Below, piece after piece: positions 1-12,033 of a DNA stretch of 64,000 nt. Positions within the stretch are counted from its first letter, which is position 1. The number at the start of each line of letters is the position of its first letter. The DNA lies in the NCBI GenBank assembly GCA_021234155.1, contig JAJEKV010000164.1:126001-190000 (forward strand). Reading direction: 5' to 3'. Made by a program: the position numbers and the translations under genes. This stretch comes from Isoetes taiwanensis. Its lineage: Eukaryota > Streptophyta > Lycopodiopsida > Isoetales > Isoetaceae. The notes under the pieces are model-generated. The model was not told where the DNA came from. It worked only from the letters and a program-made list of their open reading frames with translations, and did no database searches.

Positions 1-31
1 AGCATTCAAGACAAATCTCAACCTCAGAGAT

Positions 32-1150
32 TTGAGTCCTGTTCTTGATCCAAAATGGTCTCCCACAACTCCAGAAGAGGAGAAGAGTGATTTTTATGCA
101 TTGAATCATCTCAGAGCCTGTATTTGTACAGACTTCTTAATGGACATAAAAGACTTCACTGATTTTAAGTCTGCTTTTCAATTTCTTCACAAGAAGTGTG
201 TCATTAAAGGAGAAGGACAGCAGCTGATTGTTCAGACAAATTTAGACCAACTCAGGCTTGTGGATTGTGCCAATATGGTAGAGTATCTCAAGAAATTGAA
301 GATGCTATATGAAGAATACAGAGCAGCTGGTGGGGAGATGAAAGATTCTCGGTTGATACTCTATGCTCTAAATGGTTTGTCAGATGAGTATAGACACATT
401 GTCAAATTCTATAAGTTGCAGCATGATCTGAAGGTTGATCTTGCACATCTGCAACAACAACTCTTAGAAGAGGAGAGAGAACTTAAGCGGTCTGCTGATA
501 CTGAAAAAGCACATTATTCCAACACCAAAGGTACCTCTTCTCCATCAGTCAAGTCATCTGAGTCTTCTTCAACTCGAGAACCTTTCTCGTGTTGGTATTG
601 TAACAAGAAAGGACATATGAAACACCAGTGTAGAAAAATGCAAAGAGATCTTGCTAAATATGGTTCATCCAAGTCATCTGAATCTAAAGACAAAAGTTCT
701 GGTAAAGTTGAAGAAATGAGTGCTCAAGTTTCTCAAATTTCTGTGGAAGACCTTGAAGAACAGTTTCTGGCACTTGCAGCCAGTCATCTTGATCAAGAGG
801 AGGTTTGGCTGATTGATTCAGGGGCTACTAAACATTTGGCAGGAAATCAAAGTGTATTTTCAACTCTGCAACAACACAATTCCACCATTGTCAAAATGGC
901 TGATGGGAACTTGAGCAGATCTCAAGGAAAGGGCACAGTACAAATTGAATTAGAGCATGCTGCTACTTTACAATTAAAGGATGTTCTATTGGTACCAGGT
1001 CTGCTGGTTAATCTTCTCAGTGTTAGTCAATTTGATAAACAATTAGGGTTTTCTGTACTATTTGTTGGAGGCTTAGTACACATCTTCAGAAAGAACCCTT
1101 TGCACTTTGTGGACATTGATAAGCTTCAACCTGTAGCAAGGAAGATTAAC
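32..1150 (+). pseudogene. Copia A gag and protease
   Basis: This is the gag nucleocapsid region of the retroelement with the start of pol. The reading carries a UBN2-like gag core and a CX2CX4HX4C zinc knuckle (CWYCNKKGHMKHQC, near 586-630), which binds element RNA. An aspartic protease active-site motif (DSGATKHLAG, near 815-845) follows. The frame is open from the window edge to about 1150. It then has to shift to reach the GLYVLH segment that precedes the integrase domain. The true start of gag is not visible, so the first Met here is not claimed as the start. Confidence 0.88.
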
Positions 1151-2043
1151 TCCAGAAGGCTTGTATGTTCTTCACACAAGGAAGTCTTCAAACATTCCTT
1201 CCAATCAAGTTTCTTTTGCAGCCGGCTCTTCACCCATTCCTGAAGTTCTTTGGCATGACAGGTATGGTCATGTGAATATTCCTGCTCTAGTAATAGCATC
1301 AAGGTTAGGGATGGTCAAGGGTTTACCTCTTCTTAAAGATTATCATCATCATTGTCATGCTTGCAGACTTGGCAAGCAAATTCAAGCCCCTTATCCTCAG
1401 CATGCCACATTTCGAGCTACCACTCCTCTCGAGCTTATTCACACTGACATTTGTCATCTGCCTATTTCATCCTTAGGGGGAAGCAGGTATTTCATTCTGT
1501 TTGTGGATGATTTCAGCAGATTTACATGGCTCTATACACTCAAATTTAAGTCTCAAGCACTTTCTGTTTTTAAAACTTTCAGTGCCTTAGTTGAGAATCA
1601 ATTCTCCACTTCCATCAAAGCTCTCGGTCTGATAACGCCAAGGAGCTTATATCTTCAGAATTTTCAGAGTACCTTCAGCTGAAAGGCATTCATAGGCAAC
1701 ACATTGTCCCATATGCACATTCCCAAAATGGGGTTGCTGAGCTAAGCACAGAACTTTGTTAGACCTTGCAAGGAGCATGTTAAAACATAAGGATTTACCA
1801 GCAAACTTCTGGGCAGAGGCTGTTCTTACAGCCTGTTATCTCTCAAACAGGGCACCTACCAAGTCTCTGAACTTGAAGACTCCATTTGAAGCTCTATATA
1901 ATGTCAAACCTGATATTTCTCATCTCAGGGTATTTGGATGTGTTGGGTATGCTACTTACCCAAGGGAAATTCTGCAAAAAAGCATGGAAAACTTTCTGAT
2001 AGGGCACTCAAAGTCATCTTTGTGGGTTACACACCAAATATGA
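1151..2043 (+). pseudogene. Copia A integrase
   Basis: The reading contains the pre-integrase HHCC zinc region (LWHDRYGHVN, then HCHACRLGKQ) and the rve catalytic core (LIHTDICH, FVDDFSRFTW, SDNAKE). The core is followed by the VPYAHSQNGVAE and NRAPTKSL blocks. The frame changes near 1625 and again near 1745, where the usual R-hydrophobic-L segment is damaged. Integrase inserts element cDNA into the genome; this copy cannot make it. Confidence 0.88.
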
Positions 2044-3218
2044 AGGCATGGCGCTGTTATGATCCGGTTAGTCAAAGATCTTTGCTTCTCGAAGCATGCA
2101 TTTTTTATGAAGATGATAAATATGATTTTTCTGAGTCTATGACACCAGTTGATTATGACAAACTAATCATTAACCTTGAAGATATTGACCATTCTGAACA
2201 TTCTCCATCGGTTTCCCCTTCTATATCTCAGTCTACTCAGTCCATTTCACCCCAGCCTATTCCTATGCCATTCTTTGACTCTACAGATCCTGTTCTACCC
2301 TCAACTTCTACATCTGTTCCTACTTCTTCCAATCCCTATGCTGAGTATGAGCCTCTAGACTATCCACCTGAACCTATTGATACCTCCACTCCACCACCTC
2401 TCACCATTCTAGAATTAAATGAAGCTGATGAACTCCAGTACACCCAACCAGCTATTTCTCATGATGTTTCCTACTGTGATTTTGCTCTCATGACCAAAGT
2501 TTTGCATGATCGAGATCCTATCTACTACAATCAGGCAGCTAAACACTCTCATTGGATTCGGGCAATGGAAGAAGAGTTGGAAGCCATGGACAAACAGGTC
2601 ACTTGGACATTGGTTCCTAAACCATCAGGGCATAATATCATTGGGGCAAAATGGCTGTTTAGAACAAAATATAGAGCAGATGGGACAGTAAACAGATACA
2701 AGGCCAGGTTGGTTGCCAAAGGTTATACTCAACAAGAAGGATTTGACTACAATGAAGTCTTCTCCCCAGTTGTTAGGCTTGACACTTTGAGAGCAGTTCT
2801 TGCTTTGGCTGCCCAAAATTCTTGGCCAGTTCACCACTTTGATTTCAAGTCAGCATTCTTAAATGGAGATCTTGAGGAAGAATTGTATATGCAGCAGCCT
2901 CCAGGTTTTGTCAGTAAGGAGCATCCAGATTATGTATGCAAACTCCACAAAAGCATTTATGGACTAAAGCAAGCTCCACGTTGCTGGAACCACAAGATAA
3001 ATGGATATCTAGAAAATTTAGGGTTCCTCAGGTCTAGGGCTGATCCTAGCCTCTACTATCAGCTTCATGGTTCGCAGGTTGCCATCATTCTTTTATATGT
3101 AGATGACACGGTCATGACAGGTGATGCTATGGATCTTATTCAACGACAAAAAAACTTCTATTTTCAGAGATTTCGATATTACAGATTTAGGGTTGATGCA
3201 CTACTGTTTAGGCCTTGA
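1938..3218 (+). pseudogene. Copia A reverse transcriptase
   Basis: The first part is the low-complexity Ser/Pro-rich linker after integrase. From about 2500 the Copia RT (RVT_2) is recognisable: WTLVPKP, GAKWLFRTKYRADG, RYKARLVAKGYTQQ, FSPVVRLDTLRAVL, FDFKSAFLNGDLEEELYMQQ, YGLKQAPRCW and the catalytic YVDD (near 3100). The reading continues into RNase H only after a frameshift near 3160. This is the best preserved part of the element. Confidence 0.92.
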
Positions 3219-4055
3219 GGTATGGCAGACAAACAAAGGAATTTACTTGACACAACAAAAATATGCTAAAGAACTCCTAGACAGGTTCAACATGGCAGAT
3301 TCAAATTCCACAGCAGTTCCCTGGAATCCAGGTCAGAAATTCAATTTCCAATCTGAAGACAATGACACAGATGCCACTTCATACAGGCAGTTAGTGGGGG
3401 CTCTCTTATATCTCACTATCACACGTCCTGATCTAGTCTATGCAGTTGGAGTTTTAACTAGATTCATGGCTCATCCCAAGGAATCCCATTGGAAGGCGCA
3501 AAGCAAGTGTTAAGGTACATCAATGGCACATACAAAGAAGGACTCTTTTATGGCAGAATTTCTAAGCCCCATCTAAAGATCTACTCTGATTCAGATCTGG
3601 CCTCCACTGATCTGATTAATAGAAAGTCATTAACAGGTTATATTTCCTTCTTTGGCAACAGTGCTATTACCTGGAGCTCCAAGTCCCAAAGCACAGTAAG
3701 TGTCAGTACAACAGAGGCTGAACTAAAAGCTCTTACTGATACCACACAGGAACTTAAGTGGCTCATTCACTTGTATGAGGATCTTGGTGTCAACATCAAA
3801 CCAGCAACACTATTCTGTGATAACAGTGGGGCTATATCACATGTAAAAGACTTCAAGATGCACTTACAGATCAAACATCTAGATATCAAGCTCTGCTTCA
3901 TCAGGGAACAATTACAGCTTGGTTATATTTCTATTCAGCACTGTTCTACTAAGAATCAGCTTGCAGATGGTTTCACTAAACCACTCTCTGGTCGAGCATT
4001 TAAGCAGATGAAAAGTTTTTTAAACTTACAGATCTTTGATCCTCAAGGGGGATAA
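3121..4055 (+). pseudogene. Copia A RT C-terminus and RNase H
   Basis: The RT thumb region (LGLMHYCLGLEVWQ, QLVGALLYLTITRPD) is in one frame to about 3510. A further frameshift leads to RNase H, seen as IYSDSDLAS, TGYISFFGNSAITW, STTEAELKAL, FCDNSGA and QLADGFTKPLSG. It ends in a TAA at 4055, and the last codons overlap the first of three AAGGGGGA tracts. RNase H removes the RNA template during reverse transcription. Confidence 0.9.
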
Positions 4056-4088
4056 TTTTTAAAGGGGGATCTAGTCATCCAAGGGGGA
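4045..4088 (+). promoter_or_regulatory. Copia A polypurine tract, tripled
   Basis: AAGGGGGA occurs three times (4045-4052, 4062-4069, 4081-4088). The last abuts the LTR TG at 4089 and is therefore the probable plus-strand primer. The first overlaps the end of the RNase H frame. Confidence 0.75.
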
Positions 4089-4320
4089 TGTTAAACATTA
4101 GACATATACGTATTAGGATGACTAGATACGTAACAGTATACGTATTTCATATGTACTGTAGACATAGGCGTATATAAGCCTTGATCTCAGGTATTATCGC
4201 ACATCGAGTGTGTGAGCTTGAGGGGAGTTTGGCCGGAAGGCACTCTGTCTTGTCTTTCTTAGTTTTACCTTGTATCTTCTTCATATACTGGAATATATTC
4301 ATCGATCCAGACGGTTTTCA
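4089..4320 (+). repeat. 3' LTR of Copia A (232 bp)
   Basis: The LTR starts TGTTAAACATTAG directly after the polypurine tract and ends CGGTTTTCA, giving TG...CA ends. It is short, like many Copia LTRs. The partner LTR is outside the window, so the ends rest on the tract and the TG/CA rule only. The five bases after it (attag) would be the target duplication. Confidence 0.72.
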
Positions 4321-4601
4321 ATTAGCTGCCATAGTGATGTTCCATGAATAAAGCCGTAGCAATCCTTCAAAATTAGGCAGTACGATGCTAGATGCTCACC
4401 TTCACCAAAATAAACATGCAGTTTTTACCTGGTTTTTATATGCTATGCAACGTGAGCATAACTTGGTTGTCGTGGCAAAATTGAAGTATCCCCCGCACAA
4501 GTACACATGTCAGATAAAAACCCAAATAGACCCAATGTTTGTTTCTTCTTATTGCTGGTGAACATTGGCTAACACCAGAGGCCTAATTTTACACCTTGCA
4601 G

Positions 4602-7600
4602 ATAGCACCTGTAATACATGAATGGACATATGGGGCACTCTGCCATGATTTACTAAAGTTGGACGGCAACAAGTATGTCTACGAGGTATTTCTGTTGGCC
4701 AAATATTTATATGTTCTATGACTACTTTTTTTCTGATATTTTCATGTGCTGCAGATAACTGCAAGTTCTGGTAAAAATGAATGCAAGGAGGTTCTTCTTG
4801 AGGAGCATGACCCTTTATGGATAGAACTGCGTGATCTTCATATTGCAGACGTGCGTCCAGTATCATCTTCAATTTAACTGCAGCAGCTTTATGACTCGTG
4901 CTATGATGTTTAAATTTTAGGTAAATTTGCGTCTAAGTGACAAAATGGCACTTCTTGGTTCCAAAAACAAGGCAGCAGAGCTACATATTGGTAAAAGGTC
5001 AGATCCTGGACTTATCTTTTTTCACGGTTCAGTATCCCTCTAGAAAAATATAACTGGCTAACTGGCTGCACAGACACAGGCCATGCTCTTCTAGGTTCTT
5101 AAAAGCATTTACTTTAAGAAAAATATTTTAGTTCCTTGCAGAGCCCTCCGATTATCGGGTCCTCCTTTCTTCGAATTATATTCTCCTGAAAGTATGTCAG
5201 TATACCTCGGGGTCTAAGACTAAGGGTGGACTTTTATAGAACTTATCACGCTTTTTCGTAATCCAGTTGGAGCCTTATATGTGCACACTGTTAACCACAG
5301 AAGTATGAACTGGAAGAAAAGGATGTCCTATTTTGGATTGAAGTAGCTATACTCTTTAACTGCTGTCATTGCTTCCATAAGACGTCGCTGTTATTTGGCA
5401 TCTCTATTTATTGTCCCTTAAAGTATGCTTTGTTTGTGCCTATCAGGGAAGGCCAAGACTTGTCCACACGAGACATCCATAAGATGGTTCAGGCTTTGCC
5501 TCAGTATCGTGACCAGATTGATAAGTTGGGCCTGCATATTCATGTAAGGATATCTAGTTTATTGCTTACTATGAGTTATGAAAATTATTCCACTATGTTA
5601 TCATTGCAGATTGCTACTGTCTTGAATGATGAGATAAGGAAGCATAATCTGAGCATTATTGGCAATTTGGAGCAAGATCTAGTATTTGGAGATGCCTCCA
5701 GCAAGGAGCTTATTAACTTTCTTAGCACAAACGAGGTGCAAATATTTCCGTATATCTGAACTAATCTCAAGAGACTAGAACAATTTGGATAGAAAGACTG
5801 TAAGTTCTGTGACCCTATTTCATATGATTCCTTCAGTGTTTTGCCAGGGCACGAGCACAGAAGATAAGTTGCGCTTGTTGTTGACATATGCTGCTAGTCA
5901 TCCGGAGAAGCTCGATGAGTCCAAGAGACTTCAATATATGAAGGTGATTTGATGTTATTCTTCTAATATTTGCCTGTCATAACTTTTTCCTTAAATCTTA
6001 GCTGCATAATATGAACTAAACAATGGCCTTTTTCCCCTGAACTTGATATCATGACCACATGCATTCTTATGGATATGAGAGCAAACAAGAGAATGGCTAA
6101 GTTCATTCAGAAAGAATTAGAACACAAATTCAGAAAGAATTAGAATACAAATTTAGAAAGTCCAGCATTGTAGTAATGAAATCCTAGCAACTTATATGCC
6201 ATAATGCTGATGTTCCAACCGTAAAAAATATGGTTTATACCATATATTTTGACATCCTCTCTTTAGCCATTTTTGGGACATCGGTTGAAGAATTTGCAGT
6301 TTGACCTGTGACATGCTTGCTAAACTGAATTCTTGTCATCTTAACTTTGGGCTGCAAAAAGATGTTTCTTTTTGATATTTAGCAGCACCAATCCAAAAAT
6401 AATTGCTCGGCAAGTATTTTATTGAACTCCTTATGATGATCTTCATGGACAGCACAGTTTGTGTGGACTTAGGACAAGGTTAGCCATTTAAAGCATCTGC
6501 TGCAGGAGATTTTGGCTGCTGTTTGGAACATTCCTTAAATGATGACTTCTTTGATCACAGCTAGCACAAATTCATTGAGATCTTTCAGCCAGTAACAAAT
6601 TTTGGATCCGGGACTTCCTAAGTCCGCGATATCGTAAAAGCACCCTTTAAAGAATCTCTCTAAGCAGCATAATGCTTTCTGTCAAAGACGGTGGTTGTAT
6701 GGCAATTTGCTGGCATCCATCGTGACCAAGGAATACAAAGTGCTGTGAAATTTCTAAACGACAACTTGTCACCTTTGAACAGTGACGTGGCATCTTTTGG
6801 TGACATTGAAGAGTTCAGTATTTTTTGTGAATAAGGTTGTTTTAATGCTATTGATGCCCAAATAACACCTGTCATTTTTCATAAAGTAAGGGGCTTCTAC
6901 TAGTAAACTATCTTGATGGCAGAGATGTTGGTGACTTACTAAGCGTGGTGCCAATTTAGATTTGGAAAGACTATTTCAGATCCATTTCAAAGATGCAAAT
7001 TAAGGCTCTTTCTGTTCAATTGACGGGGAAATGTCATTGACGACCCAAATAATTCCTGTCATTTTCATATAGTACTAGCAAACTATCCTGATGGCAGAGA
7101 TTTTGGTGACCTTTTAAGACTGGTGCCAATCTAGAATGGGTTTGGATGTATTTCTTGTTCACACTAATATAATGAATTATACTGCTTACGTGGCATTACA
7201 ATGAGCTGTCAGCTCCACACATAAAGCAAATGCCATATTAATCAAATTTTAAAGTACTCTCTCGATACTATACAGTCAAAGTGGTTTTATTCAATGAGAG
7301 CAGAAGCTTATTCAAGAAATGAGCATTTAAACAGCAAGAGAACCCAAAGTTCTTGTTATAGATTAATTGTCCATTGCAAGGTGTCAATACTTGGCCATTC
7401 ATGTTGCGATATAATGGAGCAGTCCAAATCAGAATTCCCAACAAAGAACAGCGATTGTGTTTATGGCAAGCACCTGAAGCCATTTACTTTCTTTATTTCT
7501 CCCTGCTATTAGCTTATGCTGATATGCTTCTTGATAAAGTTATATAGTTATGATTAACTATTTCTGTATTCACTTTGTGTTCACGATCCTCAACAAACGA

Positions 7601-10600
7601 TCCCACCTGAAGCCATTTATTTTCTTTAGTTCTCTCTGCTATTATCTTACTCCAATATCCTTCTGGATGAAGTTTATAGGTATGATACAGTTCCATAAAC
7701 CCTCTTGATATTCTGTAGACTGAGAAGAAATTTAAAAGCTGGCTTTTGGAAGACTAGGGACAATTGTAATTTCCCATGTGAAGCAAGAAGGATGCATTGG
7801 CAGATATGCTATTTCATGTTGTCAGAGCAGTAAGAAGCTTGAGTATGATCTGTGATTGTCTTTTGGCACAGTCAATGGAGATGTGATGTACTTATTCATT
7901 CAAGTGGATGAACATAGTTCCATGAAAGATGCCAAATATTGTTGCTTCAGTGTCTGTATAGACCTGCGTAAATAGTCTGATAGGTTCAACCTGCTCCCGT
8001 GTTGCCATTTTGTTCAAAACAAAGATTAGATGGTTATAATATAAAATAACCTAAGGTTAGGATTCCCTTAAACAATCAGCCTTTTGGTCTGAATGGTATA
8101 TTATCTATAACGGATATTCCAGATTTTATTATTCTCCTCTGCATTCCCGGTACTTCTCTATCTTGTAGTTACCAGTTTTAAAATTTCTAAGATCAATCTA
8201 TCCTGGGAAATGTGCAGTCTCCTTGCCCTTTTCCAAATATTATTGTACAAATTATATGCATGCAATGGGTCTTCCTTACCTTTTCCTTATCATCTATTTT
8301 AGCATATCTATAATTTGTGTTTCATTGGTGCATCAATAAACTTGTATGGGTGATTATATTAATGTATTTGATGTATTTCCAGCTCGCAAGACTAGATGAA
8401 GAGGACATGAGTGCCATTAGAAACTTGGAGTGCCTTGGAGTTTCGGTCACAAAGAAGAAAAGCAGTGGATTTTCACTCAAGTTTGGGACTCGCCAGGTGT
8501 TGAATATTCTGTTCTAGTAGAAAGAAAGGAAGAAATATCATTGGTCTTAGTGGCATCTGCAAGTGCCTGATCTTACAGTTTATTTCACACAGCTAGGGAC
8601 AATAGGTGTCATTTCGAAAAGTTTATTCTAATTTAAAAATAATCTGAAGTACTCATTTCATTTTGCTGAACTATTAGTCACCTCTGGTAGCACCATCACT
8701 CCTTGTAAAGAAACAGTGGCAAAAAAAAAAAAATCAGGAAAAACTAGTATTTTTAAGTAGTGTCATACATTGCCTTTTGCGAACATTTTCACTTTCTCAA
8801 AAGTCAGAGTTGTGTCCCACATGTAATTTTCTGTATATTTGATTCATTAAGAACAAGTTTTATGCATACATTATAACTACATGCGCTTATTAGTCTGTAA
8901 TTTCAGAATAAACGCACCCACCGCAAGGAAAGAAATCAAGAAGAAGAGTCATGGCAGTTGTCCCGTTTTTACCCTGCAATTGAGGTATGCCTGTTGCTTT
9001 AATAAATTTGGAATAATTAGATAGCCAAAATATTGATATTTGGTGTGAGGACATATCAAACAGCGTCTTCAATTAAATTATGTGCAAAAGTATCCTTTTC
9101 CGTGGGGTCCCAAAGAAGCGAGCCTTTGCTATAACACATCAAAGTAAACAGACGAAGATGGTACATAGGCTGAATAACCCCAAGTACATAGCGGTGACAT
9201 GTCGGGAATCCACTTTTGTGTAGTTTAACAGACATAGGATAATTACGTCAAGTATGTCCATTTTTTGGTCTTGGTACCCATAGGATGTGATTTGATCTTT
9301 ATCTTGAGTTATCTGCAAAGTTCTCTCTGTGACAGGGAGCAAAGCTGGAAAGGTATTCCATATAAACATTTAAGAAAGTAGAGGAAGTGTGCCACAGACT
9401 AGTCATACCATTAAAAAAATGACAGCTCAGAGGGAGTCTAATTTGGACGGCTTTAATGTGCCTTTGCTTTTAATGTCTTTTGTGGCATAGATTGCATTTT
9501 CCATGAAGCATGCAGTCATCAGTTATGTGAAGTTTTTAATGGCACATGTGATAAGCTTGTTTGGCCTTCTAACTTCTACCACGTGCCAGGATGTTATTGA
9601 AGACTCTGTAAAGGGTGTGCTTTCTAAAGAAGATTATCCCTATGTAAAAGAACCGAATTCATCTGGTAGTCAAAGTGCTGCAGGAGACAGATCCTCACAC
9701 AGGTTGCCTGGTGGACCAAATGGAAGACCGGCACAGTCAATGAGAACATCGAAACCTGGTGCTACTTGGGCTTCTAGGTCACGTGCATCAGATGATGGAT
9801 ACTCCAGGTATAGTTTTCAGATCACTTCAGAATGCGGTTTTCTATGCCACTGTATGTTCATGAAAATCTGTAGGGTTTCATAAATAGGTGTGGTGTTACT
9901 CTTGGACAGCTTTTAGACTAACATCCAGTTTGATGCCTTGGACAGCTTTTAGACTAACATCCAGTTTGATGCCTTGGCTTTCATATCTGGCCAATGCATG
10001 TTGATCTATCTGATTTCTGTTAGGCAGGTTGCAGAAGTTTATCTAGCTGAAAATTGTTTTTGGGAGATTTATTTTCTGTCTCGTTCTAATAGACACTATT
10101 AGTATAAAGGGCAACCAAGCATCCCAATGAATCATGTAGAATTTTAATTTTTTTAATCTTAGATCACGAGTAATAGAAGTGTCAGTTGCAAATACCTTGT
10201 GATCAAAGTTCCTTCCCTGCTTGATTGTTATATAGCAGACTATGCCAATCAGCTTATCTTAGAGTTGCCAGAATGGCAAATGACATCTCTGCAGAGGGAG
10301 ATATATCCAGAGAGAGTGAATATTTTCTAGGCAACAATTCTTATTTTCTTTTGCAATACACTATTTTAAAATATCTTAATATACAGGTATCTTATAGATA
10401 TACATCTTAAAATATTTTAGATTAATTAATATCTCCAGAGAGAGCGAATCTTTTTTAGGCCACAAATCTTTTTTTTTTCCTAGTTCTATACAGAAATCTT
10501 TTGTGAAGCTTGATGTCATTTTAGATCATTACTGTGTTTGCCCCATTGTACAATACCAGATCTTAACTTGTGGTGCTTATACATTTCAGTGAATCCTCCT

Positions 10601-11163
10601 TGCAGTCTGTTCCTAGCGATCCTAAAATCTGCGGAAGCCGGGTTTTCGTGTTTGTGATAGGTGGCATTACGCATTCAGAGGTGATGATACCTTAATTATC
10701 TTGTGAAAAATGTACTGGATGGCGCTGGCATGCCATATATTTGAATAAACTTCTCTCAGAATTTCAATATTTTTAAACATAACCACGTTGGGAAAGTAGT
10801 AGGGAGAATTGAATTACGTTATTTCATATGTTTTCTTAGCTTGTGAAGCGTTTCTACGGTTATTTTTAAATGGACTGGCATTATTCCTTCTGAATGTTAT
10901 TGTCTTGGTGTCAGTTGCGTGCAGTGCACAGGCTATCTGCTAAATTGAAACGGGAAGTGATAGTAGGTTCTACGAATATCGACAATCCTCACCAGTTTCT
11001 TGTTGTTAGTGTTCCATAACTTCTTCCCTTGGCCTTGGTCATCAATTCTTGTTTTTATCATGATGTAAACAATCCATTGAAATAAATTTTGAATTTTCAG
11101 TGTAATTTTGTTATCATGCAGAAACTCAAGGCCCTGACACAGCTTGGTATATTAGATTTTTGA
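4602..11163 (+). CDS. KEU: KEULE/SEC1-type Sec1/Munc18 (SM) protein, last 12 exons
   Basis: SM proteins bind syntaxins and drive SNARE-mediated vesicle fusion; the plant KEULE/SEC1 type acts at the cell plate and plasma membrane. I assembled 12 exons that keep one frame across GT-AG introns: 4602-4685, 4755-4850, 4921-4997, 5447-5543, 5610-5735, 5848-5943, 8383-8496, 8907-8984, 9590-9807, 10590-10680, 10915-11001, 11122-11163 (TGA). They total 1206 nt, or 401 residues; the family is about 660, so the N-terminal third lies left of the window. Diagnostic stretches are [64 protein letters not shown], a Ser-rich linker ending SDDGYS, and [14 protein letters not shown]. Donors at 4998 (GTCAGA) and 11002 (GTTGTT) are weak. 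No in-frame break was seen, so the gene looks functional although Copia elements flank it on both sides. Exon ends are by eye. Confidence 0.92.
5944..8382 (+). other. Large intron of the KEULE gene (2.4 kb) with local duplications
   Basis: This intron separates the exon ending in LQYMK from the exon starting LARLDEEDM. It has no coding signal on either strand. It holds two imperfect local duplications: 6845-6965 versus 7040-7135 (shared CAAACTATC-TGATGGCAGAGAT and GGTGCCAAT blocks), and 7478-7555 versus 7605-7690 (shared CTGAAGCCATTTA...TCTGCTATTA blocks). Confidence 0.7.
8985..9589 (+). other. KEULE intron, 605 bp
   Basis: It runs from donor GTATGC to acceptor GTGCCAG. I see no gene, RNA or mobile element inside it. 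Confidence 0.7.
9808..10589 (+). other. KEULE intron with a 38-bp tandem duplication
   Basis: It runs from donor GTATAG to acceptor TTTCAG. A segment beginning TTGGACAGCTTTTAGAC is repeated head-to-tail without spacer in 9901-9976. Otherwise it is AT-rich and featureless. Confidence 0.72.
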
Positions 11164-11732
11164 GGACCATTTTCAAGGTCAGACCTAAAGTTGCAGTCAT
11201 GGCATCTGATCTTAAGGGGAATAATTGTGCTAGAGAGAAGTATGAAAGGTGTTTGGGCGTTGATCCAATGCGATGGATGGACGAGTTGCTTATTGCACGC
11301 TGTAGCATGTTGCTGCCATATCCAGCGAGGGTTATAAGTCAGAAGATAAATAGCTGCATGTGAATAGAGGGGCATCTTTGTGGAAAGATGTATTTATGGA
11401 GATCCTCCCAGAGTTTTCTGACAATTTGTTCTTCTTTGTACAATATCTTCCCGACATATTTTGTGTGTAATTCAAGGGCTGCTCTGGTGCTAAATTTTGA
11501 TGATATGCTTATTATTAATAATTTTGAAGGGAGAGCAGTCTTATGTTATGAAAGTTATACAGGGAACCACATTCTTTATTAACTTGTCAATGTTGAATTT
11601 CTTTTTACAAACTGAAGGGCAGAACATTGGGTTCTGGTTTCCGGACATATATCTAATTTTAGAATCAATCTCCTTTCTTGAATACTAGTAGGTAGGAATT
11701 TTTGCAATCTAGAAAATAAAGTAGGCATCAAA
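11164..11732 (+). terminator. KEULE 3' UTR with AATAAA signal
   Basis: This follows the TGA at 11161-11163. A canonical AATAAA is at 11715-11720, and the LTR of Copia B begins 13 bases later. The transcript end is inferred; cleavage may fall inside the LTR. The transposon lies antisense to the gene. Confidence 0.5.
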
Positions 11733-11939
11733 TGAAAGACTTTAGGTTTTCAATGTATTGAAAATAGAGAGAAGATACAAAATGGAGACGCTTCCTCCCT
11801 GAGCTTCCCAACTGGATGATCATCTACACGCATGACTATGGCTTATAAAGGTTTGCCATGTCAGCAACAAGTGTGCTACATGCCATATCAGCAAAAGTGT
11901 CTAGTCATCATATGACACGTAGAATGAAATATTCTATCA
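11733..11939 (-). repeat. Copia B 3' LTR (left copy)
   Basis: On the plus strand it starts TGAAAGACTTTAGG and ends ATTCTATCA. It pairs with 19739-19945, with about six substitutions and no length difference. Confidence 0.93.
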
Positions 11940-11950
11940 TCCCCCCTGAT
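11940..11950 (-). promoter_or_regulatory. Copia B polypurine tract
   Basis: The minus strand reads CATCAGGGGGGA directly before the LTR, so it fits the plus-strand primer position. Confidence 0.75.
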
Positions 11951-12033
11951 GTCTAGCACACCTGAGAACTAGAGCGACGCAAGCTTATTACTAATCACAC
12001 TAATTATGCCAACTTAAAAAAAAACTATTAGCA

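Larger units (their letters stand above)
1..4320 (+). mobile_element. Ty1/Copia LTR retrotransposon A, decayed, 5' end outside window
   Basis: Domains run gag, zinc knuckle, protease, integrase, reverse transcriptase, RNase H, which is the Copia order. They are followed by a polypurine tract and one LTR (4089-4320). The 5' LTR and start of gag lie left of the window. The coding region changes frame at least six times, so the copy is dead. It lies upstream of the KEULE exons in the same orientation. Because the first exon seen here encodes mid-protein residues, the element must sit inside an intron of that gene. Confidence 0.93.

Noticed and set aside
4373-4430. Possible further KEULE exon after TTAGGCAG
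   Set aside because: Only a few residues look similar, an in-frame stop occurs and no good donor follows.
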